Positions 22,744-33,833 of a DNA stretch of 64,000 bases are shown here, one piece after another; position 1 is the first letter of the stretch; each line of letters begins with the position of its first letter. The DNA is from Ziziphus jujuba (Eukaryota; Streptophyta; Magnoliopsida; Rosales; Rhamnaceae): the NCBI RefSeq assembly GCF_031755915.1, contig NC_083390.1:20879501-20943500 (forward strand), written 5' to 3'. Under the pieces are notes generated by a model, which had not been told where the DNA came from, did no database searches, and worked only from the letters and a program-made list of their open reading frames with translations. Both the position numbers and the translations under genes were made by a program.

Positions 22744-25700
22744 TCATCTGCCATCTATTCCAGCTATGTCTCTGCATAGCTTCAGCTTCTCTTGAGCAAC
22801 AACTTTTGTTAGCATATCTGCTGGATTCTCTTTTGTGTGGATCTTCATCAGTTTCAGCAACTGTTGATCTATTACTTCGCGTATCCAATGATAGCGGATG
22901 TCAATGTGCTTTGTACGGGAATGATACATTGAGTTTTTGCTCAAATCCATGGCACTTTGGTTATCACAATGTATCTTATAGTCTTCTTGCTTGATGCCCA
23001 ATTCTGTGAGAAAACGCTTTAACCACAACATTTCCTTACCCGCTTCCGCTGCGGCAATGTACTCTGCTTCAGTAGTGGATAAAGCAACACACTTCTGCAA
23101 TCTTGACTGCCATGACACAGCTCCCCCTGCAAAAGTGTAGAGATAACCTGATGTAGACTTTCTATTATCAGGGTCTCCGGCCATATCTGCATCTGTATAG
23201 CCTTCTAAGATTGGATCACCTCCCCCGTAGCACAAGCACAGCTTCGATGTACCTTTAAGATACCTGAGAATCCATTTGATTGCTTCCCAGTGTTTCTTTC
23301 CAGGATTTGAAAGAAATCTGCTCACGACACCTACTGCGTGATCAATGTCTGGTCTGGTACACACCATTGCATACATTAGACTTCCTACCGCTGAAGAATA
23401 TGGTACTGAAGCCATCTCCTCTATCTCTTCTTTGGATGAGGGGCACAATCTCTTACTCAACTTGAAATGATTTGCAAGTGGAATGCTGACCGGTTTGGCT
23501 TTATCCATGTTGAATCTCTTTATCACCCGTTCAACATACTTCTCTTGAGATAGCCATAACCTTCTATTCTTCCTGTCTCGGATTATTTGCATTCCCAAAA
23601 TTTGTTGAGCTGGTCCTAAGTCTTTCATATCAAAAGACTTAGACAATTCTTTCTTCAGCTGACTAATCTTTATTGCATCTTGTCCAACGATCAACATGTC
23701 GTCCACATATAGCAAAAGTGCAATGAAGTTTCCACCTGAAAATTTTTGAATATAAACACATTGGTCTGCTGCAGTCCTTTTATAGCCTTGACTCACCATA
23801 AACGAGTCAAACTTCTTATACCATTGTCTTGGTGCTTGCTTGAGGCCATACAAGCTCTTCTTTAGCTTGCATACGAGGTTTTCTTTCCCTGAAACCTCAA
23901 ATCCTTCTCGTTGCTCCATGTAGATTTCTTCATGTAAATCACCGTGAAGAAATGCTGTCTTCACATCCATCTGTTCAAGCTCTAGGTTTAGACTTGCTAC
24001 TAAACCAAAAATGACTCGAATTGAAGTCATTTTTACCACTGGTGAAAAAATCTCATCAAAGTCAATTCCTTTCTTCTGAAGAAATCCTTTGACCACCAAT
24101 CGGGCTTTGTGTTTCATCACCTTTCTGCTGCCATCTTTCTTGAGCTTGAACACCCATTTATTCTTTAGTGCCTTTTTTCCTGTTGGAAGCTCAACCAACT
24201 CATAAGTATGATTTTTCTGCAAGGATTCCATCTCATCTTGCATTGCTTGCAGCCACTTTTCCTTCTCTTGATGAGAAACAGCTTCCTGGAAACTCTCTGG
24301 CTCCCCCTCTTCAGTAAGCAGAATATACTCAGATTCTGGAAATCTCTTTGATGGAATTCGGCCTCGCTCAGATCTCCGAACTTGTAAACCACTGGTTTCA
24401 GGAGGTGTACCATCATCTGACCGCTGTGATGGCCCTGCAGCTGCTTGAGAGGATTGAGTCTCCCCCTGCTCAGTATCCCCTTCTTCCTCCTGGTCTGCTT
24501 CTGGTATATCTTCATGCACCTTATTATCCTTTGTGGCTATTTGTGCTGGTGCTGGATTAGGACAAAAATTCTCTGCACTAGAACTACAATTAGGAGACAT
24601 TCTGGGCTTTTCAATGTCTTCCATTTTCTGGTTTTCATGGAATACTACATCCCTGCTTCTAATAACCTTCTTTGTTTTCGAGTCCCATAACCTGTATCCG
24701 AATTCTTCATCTCCATATCCTATAAAGATGCATGGAGTAGATCTTGCATCGAGCTTCTGTCTGAGCTCCTTGGATACATGTACATAAGCTAAACAACCAA
24801 ACACTCTTAAATGAGAGTAGGAGGGAATCTTACCCGACCACATTTTCTCCGGAATTTCAAAATTCAACGGTACTGATGGTGATCTGTTGATTAAATAGCA
24901 GGCGGTACGAACAGCTTCTCCCCAGAATGGCTTTGGCAGCTTAGCCATACTGATCATACTTCTGACCTTTTCCATAATGGTTCGGTTCATTCTTTCGGCT
25001 ATTCCATTATGTTGTGGGGTGCGAGGGACCGTCTTCTCATGTCGACTGCCGTGTCTTCTGCAGTAGGCATCGAACTCCTTGGAAGTATACTCGCCTCCAT
25101 TATCTGAGCGGAGACATTTCAGCTTCTTTCCTGTTTCACGCTCTACCATGGTATGAAACAGTTTGAAGTAATCCAATACCTGGTCCTTTGTTTTCAACAA
25201 ATATACCCACACCTTCCGTGAAGCATCATCAATGAAGGTCAGGAAATACTTGTTGCCACCTAATGATTCCACCTCCATGGGACCACAAACATCAGAGTGC
25301 ACCAGACTAAGCAACTCTGATCTTCTCGATGCAGAGGAACTGAAGGAGACTCTATGTTGCTTACCAAATAAGCAGTGATTACAAGGATCTAGTACAGCAT
25401 CCTTGCAAACAGTGATAAGCTTCTTCCTTGCCAAAGTGGACAATCCTTTTTCACTCATGTGGCCGAGTCTCTGGTGCCACAGATTTTGAGACGCCTCTCC
25501 TTCTGCAATATTGAGGCTTTCTGCACATATCTTCACATGAGTTTTGTACAGCGTTCCACAAATATGTCCTCGGGCGACAACTATGGCACCTTTCGTCATT
25601 TTCCATGTGCCTTTGCTGAAGTAGTTGTCATAGCCTTGCTTGTCTAAGGCTGCTCCCGAAAGTAGATTAAGCTGAAGGTCTGGAACATGACGGACATCCT

Positions 25701-26859
25701 TCAAAGTGATTGTACAACCAACATTCGTTTTTACCTGAATATCACCAGTTCCTATAATCTTTGCAAAACTGGAATTTCCCATCTTTACCGTACCAAAGTC
25801 TCCTGCTTTGTACGTTTTGAAGAAATCTCTGTGTGGAGTGACATGGTAGGATGCTGCAGTATCTACTACCCACTCAACATCTTGGGTTGATATATGAAGG
25901 CATGTCTCTTCTTCGGTGGAGCAGAGCGCCACTTCGCCTGTAACAGTGACTAGTGTCTCTCCATCCTTCTTCGGCGGATTACCTTGGAGTCTCTGCTCTC
26001 TCAACAACTTTCTGCAGTTCTTCTTCATGTGACCCTCCAGGCCACAATGATAGCACTTATATGATGATTTTCTACCGTCTGTAGATCTGCCTCTGCTCTT
26101 GCTCCTGCCTCTCCCCCTATCTCGACCACCTCTTTGCTGTCTTCCTCTCTGTGTGACAAGGGCATGTGACTGATCCATGCCAATGTCCTTTCTCCTGGCC
26201 TCTTCATTAAATAGGGCATCCTTAACCATAGACATAGTAAGTTTGCCATTCGGGGCCGAATTGCTGAGAGAGACTACCAATGTCTCCCAACTGTCTGGAA
26301 GAGAGCTTAGAAGTAGGAGGGCTTGATCCTCATCCCCTAGTTGATAATCCACAGCAGATAGTTGATTTACCAAGCTCTGGAACTCACTGGTATGCTCGGC
26401 TACAGAAGTTCCACTCTGTAATTTTAGATTTACCAATCGCTTAAGCAATAGGGCTTTGTTCCGAGCAGTCTTGGCCTGGTACATGTCCTCCAATTTTGTC
26501 CAGAGGGCATATGCATCCGTTTCCTTCGCTACATGATGGAAGACACTGTGGTCGATCCATTGCCTGATCTGACCGATCGTTTTCTTGTTTAATTTCTTCC
26601 ATTCTGCTACTTTGCTGGGATCGGGGTTTTCTCCTTTAGCTTCTATAGGATCAAACAGATCCTTACAATTGAGGAGATCTTCCATCCGAGGTCTCCAAAG
26701 TGTATAATTTATGGCAGTGAGCTTAACCATAGCTCCCGAAGATGATTCTTCCATTGACATTATGGCTTGACCAAAAAATGGAGCCGAATTTGGCAAAACG
26801 GAGTTAACCGTTGCGTCCGGAACGGCCGAAAGTGGTGGACTTGACTCTTCCGGGGTCAA
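22744..26859 (-). CDS. copia gag-pol polyprotein, 1371 aa, intact
   Basis: One uninterrupted frame carries all copia domains in order. The Gag capsid region spans roughly residues 40-240 (NYTLWRPRMEDLL; YALWTKLEDMY). A CCHC knuckle lies near 268-281 (CYHCGLEGHMKKNC). The aspartic protease has DTAASYHV near 335, an Ala form of the active-site triplet common in copia. The integrase has an HHCC zinc part (LWHQRLGHM...CNHC) and a DDE core (FIDDASRKVW, LRSDNGGEY). The reverse transcriptase has MDVKTAFLHGDL and the catalytic LLYVDDML. RNase H has STTEAEYIAA and a C-terminal HIDIRYHWIRE. The protein packages element RNA, copies it into DNA and integrates it in the nucleus. Length is normal for a single-frame copia. 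No stop or frameshift was found. Confidence 0.97.
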   Translation of the reverse strand: MTPEESSPPLSAVPDATVNSVLPNSAPFFGQAIMSMEESSSGAMVKLTAINYTLWRPRMEDLLNCKDLFDPIEAKGENPDPSKVAEWKKLNKKTIGQIRQWIDHSVFHHVAKETDAYALWTKLEDMYQAKTARNKALLLKRLVNLKLQSGTSVAEHTSEFQSLVNQLSAVDYQLGDEDQALLLLSSLPDSWETLVVSLSNSAPNGKLTMSMVKDALFNEEARRKDIGMDQSHALVTQRGRQQRGGRDRGRGRSKSRGRSTDGRKSSYKCYHCGLEGHMKKNCRKLLREQRLQGNPPKKDGETLVTVTGEVALCSTEEETCLHISTQDVEWVVDTAASYHVTPHRDFFKTYKAGDFGTVKMGNSSFAKIIGTGDIQVKTNVGCTITLKDVRHVPDLQLNLLSGAALDKQGYDNYFSKGTWKMTKGAIVVARGHICGTLYKTHVKICAESLNIAEGEASQNLWHQRLGHMSEKGLSTLARKKLITVCKDAVLDPCNHCLFGKQHRVSFSSSASRRSELLSLVHSDVCGPMEVESLGGNKYFLTFIDDASRKVWVYLLKTKDQVLDYFKLFHTMVERETGKKLKCLRSDNGGEYTSKEFDAYCRRHGSRHEKTVPRTPQHNGIAERMNRTIMEKVRSMISMAKLPKPFWGEAVRTACYLINRSPSVPLNFEIPEKMWSGKIPSYSHLRVFGCLAYVHVSKELRQKLDARSTPCIFIGYGDEEFGYRLWDSKTKKVIRSRDVVFHENQKMEDIEKPRMSPNCSSSAENFCPNPAPAQIATKDNKVHEDIPEADQEEEGDTEQGETQSSQAAAGPSQRSDDGTPPETSGLQVRRSERGRIPSKRFPESEYILLTEEGEPESFQEAVSHQEKEKWLQAMQDEMESLQKNHTYELVELPTGKKALKNKWVFKLKKDGSRKVMKHKARLVVKGFLQKKGIDFDEIFSPVVKMTSIRVIFGLVASLNLELEQMDVKTAFLHGDLHEEIYMEQREGFEVSGKENLVCKLKKSLYGLKQAPRQWYKKFDSFMVSQGYKRTAADQCVYIQKFSGGNFIALLLYVDDMLIVGQDAIKISQLKKELSKSFDMKDLGPAQQILGMQIIRDRKNRRLWLSQEKYVERVIKRFNMDKAKPVSIPLANHFKLSKRLCPSSKEEIEEMASVPYSSAVGSLMYAMVCTRPDIDHAVGVVSRFLSNPGKKHWEAIKWILRYLKGTSKLCLCYGGGDPILEGYTDADMAGDPDNRKSTSGYLYTFAGGAVSWQSRLQKCVALSTTEAEYIAAAEAGKEMLWLKRFLTELGIKQEDYKIHCDNQSAMDLSKNSMYHSRTKHIDIRYHWIREVIDQQLLKLMKIHTKENPADMLTKVVAQEKLKLCRDIAGIDGR

Positions 26860-27384
26860 AATATAATTACCAGAAATTTTAGGGCAAAAAATGTAATTTC
26901 ACAAAATTTCTGGGTCAACCTGCAAGTACAGAAACTACAGGGGTCAATCTGTAATTTAAAATAATTCAGGGGCTGTTCCGTAATTTCAGAAACCACAAGG
27001 GTCAATCTGTAATTTCTAATAATTCAGGGGCTGTTCCGTAATTTCAGAAAATAGTGATGACGTGGCAGATGTGCTGATGTGTCAACACGTGGCAGATGAT
27101 GTGTCGGCTGGCGTGGCAGATGATGTGGCAGGGTGCGCTGACGTGTCTGCTGACGTGGTCGTCTTCAACCTCCAGACGGCGCGTGAACTGTTGCAGAAAA
27201 CTTCAGGCGGCGCGTGCGGGCGCGTGAGACGCTCTCTTTCTCTCCGGCGAACTTGTGTGTTCTCTTCTCGTCGCGTCCTTTCACCTGGTATTGTCAAATT
27301 AATTATTTGAGCAACTTTTCGAAACACCAACTTGAAGAACAGTAGCTTTGTTTCTTCAAATTTTGAACCCAAGCTCTCGACCTG
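26860..27384 (-). other. copia leader between PBS and gag
   Basis: Untranslated leader of about 0.5 kb. It contains two copies of a ~57-base repeat (about 26933-27046; 'gggtcaatctgtaattt..aataattcaggggctg') and a run of 'tgatgtgtc/cgtggcagatg' motifs (27055-27150). It is more GC-rich than its surroundings. Frames through it are not conserved domains. Confidence 0.75.
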
Positions 27385-27398
27385 GAGCTCTGATACCA
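27385..27398 (-). promoter_or_regulatory. copia primer-binding site (initiator-Met tRNA)
   Basis: The minus strand reads TGGTATCAGAGCTC two bases from the 5' LTR. TGGTATCAGAGC is the standard plant copia site complementary to the 3' end of initiator Met-tRNA. Confidence 0.92.
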
Positions 27399-27400
27399 CT

Positions 27401-27887
27401 TGTTGTGGTTCTCTGACCACGTTAGAGAAGAAATATGAGAAGAAAAATAAAAAAAATTCTATTAATCTCTTAGAAATAGAATACAAAAATAAAAACTTCT
27501 CTCATGGAGGATTCTCACGTGGAACCTCTCTCTACACTCTCCAATTCTCTCTGGAATTGCTCACTCTTCTCTCAAGCTCTCTCTGGAACTTAAACACTCT
27601 CTCTCTCGGAGTTTTCTCTCAATATTCCTCACTTGGGATAATATTGAGCTTGCTCACTTGGCTTGGCTTGCATACAACGGGATGGAGCCTATTTATAGGC
27701 TTACAAGGTCGGTTGCATGGCCACAATTTTCAACAGCCTCTGCAGAGCCCACAATTGTTGAACAATCCATTTTCGGTGCAGCAATGGCCATTGTCATAAA
27801 TGGTGGCTGTCGGTGCAGTGGTGTCAAAAATGGTGGCTGTGCAATCTTCACACTGTCGGTGCAGTGGTGGTGCGGCTGGACTTCACA
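27401..27887 (-). repeat. copia 5' LTR with promoter TATA
   Basis: Same sequence as 22223-22709 apart from one base. On the minus strand GCCTATAAATAGGC (27700-27687) is a good TATA box for transcription of the element. Confidence 0.95.
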
Positions 27888-28037
27888 GTTTGCTTACTCA
27901 TGGCTCTTTCTGAATATTTGACGCTTCACTATCTATTTCTGCTCCTCACATTTAGAAGGCTTCACTATCTACTTCTGGTGCTCCATGCGTTGAGAACAAA
28001 GCGTGTCAACAGAGAACCAATCCTGCTTCCTTTGTAG
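27888..28037 (+). pseudogene. Small membrane-protein gene, copy B, 3' part
   Basis: It continues copy B across the copia insertion: the duplicated GTTTG is followed by 'cttactcatggctc', reading VCLLMALSEYL, where copy C has CIAYFVKVIYKSLF. It then holds two near-repeats of 'aggcttcactatctacttctg' and ends in a stop near 28037. It lacks the C-terminal NGE..N.PPV tail of copies C and D. Confidence 0.65.
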
Positions 28038-29569
28038 GTTATTTTTTATTTATTTTTTTATGTTATTGATATTAAAATTTCTATTTGTTAGATCGTTGAT
28101 GGTAAAATGATATTGTCGACCTTGATTTTTTATAAACTAGTTGATCCATTAGCTTTTGAAGAAATATTGGATAAATAATTAGTACTTTCTTTTGTTTTTT
28201 TCCTTTTCAAGTATGGATGAAACACTTTTCATATTTAACGACTATATATGTATTCTTTCAAATAGCATCTCATTCGTTTAAATCGTAATATATAGTTCTG
28301 TGATGGGCGTGGCCGGGTGCTGGTTCCACCCCTGCTAGTTAATTTACCATTGATCATCGTTCCTGGGGTCTTGGATGCTTCAACTTAGCTTAAGGCCTCT
28401 GGATTGAATTTCTCACCCTTGTCAAACTTTGGCTGGAAAACAAAAACCAAAGCCGTTTTCATGTGTAAGAATGTTAATAAATAATGTTTTTGTTTATTCA
28501 TTTTAATATTTTGATTCTGAAAGCTGATTTCTCTTTGTGAAGTTGTGGGTTTTGCTTGGATTTAATTTCTGCGTGAAGTTGAACCACTTGACTTTTGAAC
28601 AAAACTCAAATGTCTCTGTTCCTCAATTTCTGCTTCTGTTTATTTGGGGTTTCCATTGTTTTTGCGCAAGTGTTTTCATAACTTCTAGTCTAAAATTCAT
28701 GCATAAAAGCAAAGGTTAGGAATTGGGATGTTTTAAAGCAAAGGAGACCTTTCAGGATTTTTATATGTACTGTCCAATATTAATAAATAGTTTGTGCATT
28801 TAGAATAAATTAAGTGAACCATAACTGTATGTGATCCCTAAGACCTATACGATCCGTTAATAAATATTTAGTAGTGATTTGTACATTAGAATAATTAATT
28901 ATGGTTTTTGCTTGCTTTTTCAAGTTATATTTTGCATCTCCTCCCTCCCACCTATCTGTTTAATTCTATCTCTCTGTTGCTTTTCTCTTCTCTGTTATTC
29001 TCCTGCATCAATGAGAATTATTGTGCGTGGCTGTTTTGTATCATAATGCAATTACGCAAAAGGACATGCCGTGACTAGCATGATTTGCGAAAAACACAAC
29101 AATGTGTAAGTTTTGAAAGCTTAATGTATAGAGCTGTAGAAATAAGCTATGAAATTTTAATGAGTTAGCATGCACTCACTAGTGTGTTTATGGTTCTTAT
29201 TGAAGGTAATGAAGATGGCTAGGATGGTTAATCAAATGCTTGATGGGATGGTGATCGTGGGCGTCTTGAAGTTATCCTTAGCAATAAATATTGTGCTTTG
29301 TAACCTTTTCACAGGTTAAGATGTGACAAACTATTTTAAGATATATTTGGGATTGTTTCTAAATTCAAGTTAATGGAACTCAAATATAGGAAGTTGTATC
29401 TATTTTCTTTACATCAGTTCGAAGTTCTGGTAATCCACCTATTACATACAGCTACCTTTTGTTACTTTTTACCGAATCTACAGACCATGGGAACAAAAAT
29501 TTGCTACTAAAATCCCTCCAGAAACACACACATTTACATAAGGCCTATATTCAAAATTTTCGAAACAAA
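28038..29569. other. Array spacer, no gene recognised
   Basis: AT-rich. Around 28500-28640 it resembles 38340-38470 ('gaagttg..cc.cttg.tttttgaacaaaa', 'tgtttcctgaattt.tgctt'), so it is part of the duplicated unit. No open frame of note. Confidence 0.55.
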
Positions 29570-31350
29570 GTTTCTGTTTACTAATTCCAGACATTGTAGT
29601 GTTATCTCTGTTTAAAAAGGGATGCTATCATAGTGAAGTTTGTTTCCCCTGCTTTTGATTTATAAACATTGTGATGTTATTAGACCTTTGGCTTAGGGGA
29701 ATGTTTGTTTCAAATGGTTTCATAAAATAATGCTGCATTACAGATTAATAGAAAGTACTGCCTCACTTGAGAGAGAATTTCACACTTATTTGAATTTGAG
29801 TTGGACATATAGCGTTTATATTGTCACCTTTATGATGTTTATAGAATATAATTGCAATAGTTTTAGTTGGAAAAAAAATAAAAAGTTTTGGAAGATCATT
29901 TGTGATCCTCCATTATACAAAGGCAGCGTAGCAAATTATTTTAACAAATTTATTTATATATTTATTTGCTGATTAATTTTCAATTTTGAACTTGTTTATT
30001 TAGTAGGATATCTGACCATTAATGATATTTAAATTTTTGTGTTGATATGTGTTCATAATAGATTATTTTGAAATGTCTTCTTGTTCGTGTAAATTTTGCT
30101 TATGAGTTAATTATTGCTGGATCAATTTAGATAGAATAGTGACAAAGAAGGACAAATTTAATTTCATGATTAGGTATAAGGTTTTTCTTCCAAACTAAGA
30201 AAGTGCATTAAAAATCTTACTACAAGAAGTAGCATGGTTGGGCAGGATTGCAGGAATATATATGGAGCTGGAAATAACTTTATTAGGATAGAGCAAAGTA
30301 GCTAGAAGCAGTAGATAATAAAAATTACTACAACTTTAAATTGAAAAGGCCTAAATTTCTGAAATCTCAACCTTACATCTTTATAAAGCATTTGCAATGC
30401 CTTATATTATAAAATTCCCATTAGAAGTTGTCATCTTTTACAAGAACCTTTTACAGTGCTGTTAGATGCCAATTTTAGTGATTGTCTCAACGAAAAGTTT
30501 CCCTAGTGCTTATTAGCTTTCATAACTGGTACTCGCACTTGGTGTAATCCTATATCTTTTCTATACCATGTTTATTACCATGCGTTTATAATCTCATGTG
30601 TATTTGTATTTTATCGTGCTTTCTCCCGTAGACTATGCTTACTCATGAATATGGATAGTGTCTCTATATTATCTTCTCTCTCGTTATATTAGTATTTCTA
30701 ACCTACCACGAACATTGCTTATGTATTTTATAAACATAGTATTGTCTCAAGAAGGATATTTCCATTCGGTTATTTGCATTTCACTAGAGAATTGACCTGT
30801 ACAAGGTGCATGGTGCTCTGAAGGAAAAGGCTGGCTCATGGATCGTTGCTCTCACAATGGGGGTGATGTCAATATCATGTAGGCTGGACCTCAAGCAAAC
30901 AAGTTTAAAGAGTCTATTACTGACCTCTTTGATGAAGATGCAAATGAAGATGCTTGACTTTCAAGTTCGAACTGCTAAGACTAGGTGCAGTCTTTGCATC
31001 TGACTCATCGAGACTGCCATAAATTCATATACATTTTTAAACGCGATTTTTGGGAGTCGCTCTCGCTACAGGTGCTTCAACGAATGCGTATAAGAGGGCA
31101 GAGTGGAAGAGGGAATGGAAGCTAATTCACTTGAAATTTTGTGCTATCTATATATATATATATATATTTATATAGCGCGAGGAGGGCAAGCATTCATTTT
31201 AGAGCCACCAACAGCCTTTGAATTCAATAGAGTGTCTTCCTCTTCGTCTTGCCCATTTGCATGCATGCTGTTGTAGTTCCTACGTGTTTTGGGATTATAT
31301 ATACAATCCATAGTTGTTGAATATTTGATAAGTTCGTTCTTTCAATTCTG
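29570..31350 (+). pseudogene. Array unit 2: spacer and GT14 remnant
   Basis: It is collinear with 38505-40090 (starts '.aattccagacattgtagtgttatc'). GT14 pieces lie at 30700-30957: an 'LP.TLLMYF' region decayed to 'cctaccacgaacattgctta', then 'SQEGYFHS', then a jump to GAWCSEGKGWLMDRC and a worn GDVNIM..AGPQANKFKESITDLF. Compared with unit 1, the stretch coding about 60 residues between 'ICNSPE' and 'RPVSGAW' is deleted, and unit 4 lacks the same stretch. The remainder to 31350 matches the 3' flank of unit 1. An AT run lies at 31150-31170. Confidence 0.7.
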
Positions 31351-32960
31351 ATACCTCCTTGGTAACCATCCAATAGGCAACGAATCTCTCTCTCATGAAA
31401 CTTGCACATACACAAGGAAAAAGTTCACATAGAATTGGTTATATGTTTTCATGTTCACTTGACATTTTTACAGTAAATTTCGAAATAAAAAATAATTAAC
31501 AAAAAGGAAATGAGGATGATCCAATTACCATGTGACAAATAACAGTATATTAAAAAAAGATATAAATAAGCAAATTTTGAATGAATAAATGAAATATAAT
31601 AAATGAAACTGCAGTTGATAATTTTTTCTCAGTATACCGAGAAGCCCTAAATAATAGCACAAGAGGAAGTAACATTCAAGTTTTTCATTAAAATATGTTA
31701 CCATAAATAATAAAACATTAAAAAAACAGTAAATATCGGTAATAATATTGACCAATAAAATAAGCAAATATTATTCTAGCAACCTGAAGAAATTTTTTTT
31801 TCTTCGCACTCTGCCAGGAAAAAAAAAAAAAAAAAACACGCACACACACACACAATGAAGAAATTTAGCACTTTTCAATGGTAAAGTTGCTAAATCAGGG
31901 AAAAAAAAAAATTGGGGGCCTGTATGTGTTGCAGAGATAACCTTGATGGGCCTTGTTATGTTGGGCAATGTTTAATATGGGATTGGGGCTTTAAAATGTT
32001 GGGCATAGTGTTACATACCCTTCACGGGGCTCTTCATGATACATTTTTTTTTTTTTAAAGGTTTATAATAGATTTTTGTTTAACTATTTATAATAGATAC
32101 TTAATAAGTACGTTATTTAAAAAAATAATAATAATTTCATAAGCCATTTTACTGTTTAAAAGAAAACAAATTGGATACTAAATCAAGCATATTTACTATA
32201 TTGTATATCTAAATATTAATTATTGGATTTGATAGCAGTTTCAGTTTGGAAATAAAAAAAAAGAGTATGATACATTTTTATATGAATACAAAATTCCAAA
32301 AGTATGGTGCATTTTTTTCACTTTTATCTTTGAAAATTATAATTTATCATATCACATTTCAATTTATAATTTTTAAATTTACCAAAAATCTTCTTAAAAT
32401 AGCTTTAATATAGGTTCGATTTTACTTTTTCAGAGTCATTGAATAGTCCAACACAATATCAAGCTAAATAGAAAGAAAGAAGATTATGTTCAATCGTGCC
32501 ATATTGTGATTGTTAGCTTGTTGGTCTTTCCTTGCGGCATGAACCCCTAAATATTACAAGCTGGGGATCGAACACTTTTTGCCATTTACTTTTTTGATTG
32601 AAAAAAAAGAAAAAGAAAAAAAAAAAAAAGAGGGGAAAATCTAGTATGAATTGTTAGAAAATGTAATTTTTCAAGTTTTATAATTCTAAAAAATTTGTAA
32701 ACAATCTTATGCATAAGCAGATGCCATTGAGCGGTAAAAGCAGATGCTATTGAGCGGTAAAAAGAATTTAAACATCTGGTCCCACATTGAGGATGCAATA
32801 GCTTATTCAACAATTAATCAACAAGTGCATGCGTTTCAGAAAATCGAAGAAGAAAGAGACAAATAAATTCATATTTGGTCCACTCAGAACTGATTTTATC
32901 AGTGCCGTATTCGAAATTAAATTCAACAATTTTATACTTTTTTTTCAAAATTGGAGGGAA
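31351..32960. other. AT-rich spacer, no gene
   Basis: Poly-A (31819-31836) followed by a CA run (31837-31853), poly-T (32046-32058) and A-rich tracts near 32600. A short repeat 'gcagatgc.attgagcggtaaaa' occurs twice (32718-32760). Nothing coding was recognised. Confidence 0.55.
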
Positions 32961-32964
32961 ATTT

Positions 32965-33178
32965 CTTGTGAGAGGCGGGAGTTCCACCGCGTCCCAATCA
33001 ACAAGTTCTGCATCCGCTTACTTGCTAGTGTGAGAGGCGGGAGTTCCACTGCATCCCAATCAACAAGTTGAGCATCCGCTTGCTAGTGCGGTAAAAATGT
33101 TCTGCATCCGCTTAAGCTTATATATACGAATTCCACTCCATCCCAATCAACAAGTTCTGCATCCGCTTACAGTTTCTT
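32965..33178. repeat. Direct repeats forming the upstream region of gene C
   Basis: The phrase 'gtgagaggcgggagttccac.gc.tcccaatcaacaagtt.. gcatccgctt' occurs in full at about 32968-33025 and 33030-33080, and its second half again at 33130-33175. 'gttctgcatccgctta' appears three times here and once upstream of copy A (17512-17530). The repeats lie within 220 bases of the ATG and surround the TATA element. Confidence 0.8.
33119..33126 (+). promoter_or_regulatory. TATA-box-like element of gene C
   Basis: 'aagcttatatatacg' lies about 65 bases before the ATG, a suitable distance for a plant core promoter with a short 5' UTR. It is shared with copy A. Confidence 0.55.
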
Positions 33179-33188
33179 ATTTATAGTG

Positions 33189-33647
33189 ATGTCCAACGAG
33201 ATTTTTGTGTTTTTGATGGTCACTTTGATTGGTTTGCTACAGTTGATGTACGAAGCAAAGAATGTCTCACCATTTGATACGCACTATACCACTATGGTAT
33301 TATTTTTTGTTTCTTTGTTTGTCTATGTCATTGCAGCAACCGTAGATAAAGAATTACCTCAACCTCAAAATCCAAATTACACTGGAATTATGTCTAAAAC
33401 TAAGCTCTTTTCTGGGTGTTTTGCCTTGAATATGCTCCTCCTTATCCTTATTCCACCTTTTGGATGGTTCATCTTGACCTTGTGTATTGCTTACTTTGTG
33501 AAGGTAATTTACAAATCATTATTTGATTTACTAAAACAATTGCCATTTCCTGAATTGATTCAAGTCGTCCTGACATGGGTAAGCGGAGTGCATGGCCATA
33601 ATCATCCCGGTTCGAACGGAGAAGACAATAATAAGCCTCCTGTCTAG
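33189..33647 (+). CDS. Small multi-pass membrane protein, copy C (intact, 152 aa)
   Basis: Single-exon frame opening MSNEIFVFLMVTLIGLLQLMY. I take the ATG at 33189 because copies A and D begin at the equivalent codon. Visible features: hydrophobic segments at about residues 4-21, 34-52 and 76-106 (the last long enough for two passes, with a P-P-F-G-W turn), a short conserved loop KNVSPFDTH, a polar loop ELPQPQNPN, and a hydrophilic C-tail ending NGEDNNKPPV. No catalytic motif and no recognised family. The two intact copies (C and D) share pattern more than identity, which argues for selection on the protein rather than chance. Function unknown; a membrane location is inferred. An extra copy of its 3' end follows directly. 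Confidence 0.72.
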   Translation: MSNEIFVFLMVTLIGLLQLMYEAKNVSPFDTHYTTMVLFFVSLFVYVIAATVDKELPQPQNPNYTGIMSKTKLFSGCFALNMLLLILIPPFGWFILTLCIAYFVKVIYKSLFDLLKQLPFPELIQVVLTWVSGVHGHNHPGSNGEDNNKPPV

Positions 33648-33833
33648 CGAGAACGCCTTGAAGTTGGATATGAGATGTAATACTAAAACAATTGCAATTT
33701 CGTGAAGTTATTCAAGTCTTCCTGACATGGGGAAGTGGAATATATGTACATAATCATCCCGGTTAGAATGGAGAAGACAATATTAGGCCTCCTGTCTGGC
33801 CTGAACTTGTTGAAGCTGTATATGAAATGTAAT
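33530..33833 (+). repeat. 152-bp tandem duplication of the 3' end of gene C
   Basis: 33530-33681 (from 'actaaaacaattgcc', through the C-terminal codons and stop) is repeated at 33682-33833 with about 15-20% change. The second copy lies after the stop and is not translated. Confidence 0.85.

Larger units (their letters stand above)
22223..27887 (-). mobile_element. Complete Ty1/copia retrotransposon, 5665 bp, very young
   Basis: Two 487-bp LTRs (22223-22709 and 27401-27887), each TGTTGTGG...CTTCACA, differ by a single base that I can find (g/a near 22276/27454). They are flanked by a perfect 5-bp duplication, GTTTG, at 22218-22222 and 27888-27892. The element lies on the minus strand: 5' LTR at right, primer-binding site 27398-27385, one uninterrupted gag-pol frame 26859-22744, polypurine tract 22722-22710, 3' LTR at left. 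All parts needed in cis and trans look present, so it was mobile very recently and may still be. The sub-lineage is not fixed; the polyprotein is TNT1-like in general layout. Confidence 0.97.

Noticed and set aside
27062..27486. Plus and minus frames in the copia leader
   Set aside because: Non-coding leader with short repeats; the true gag-pol frame starts at 26859.
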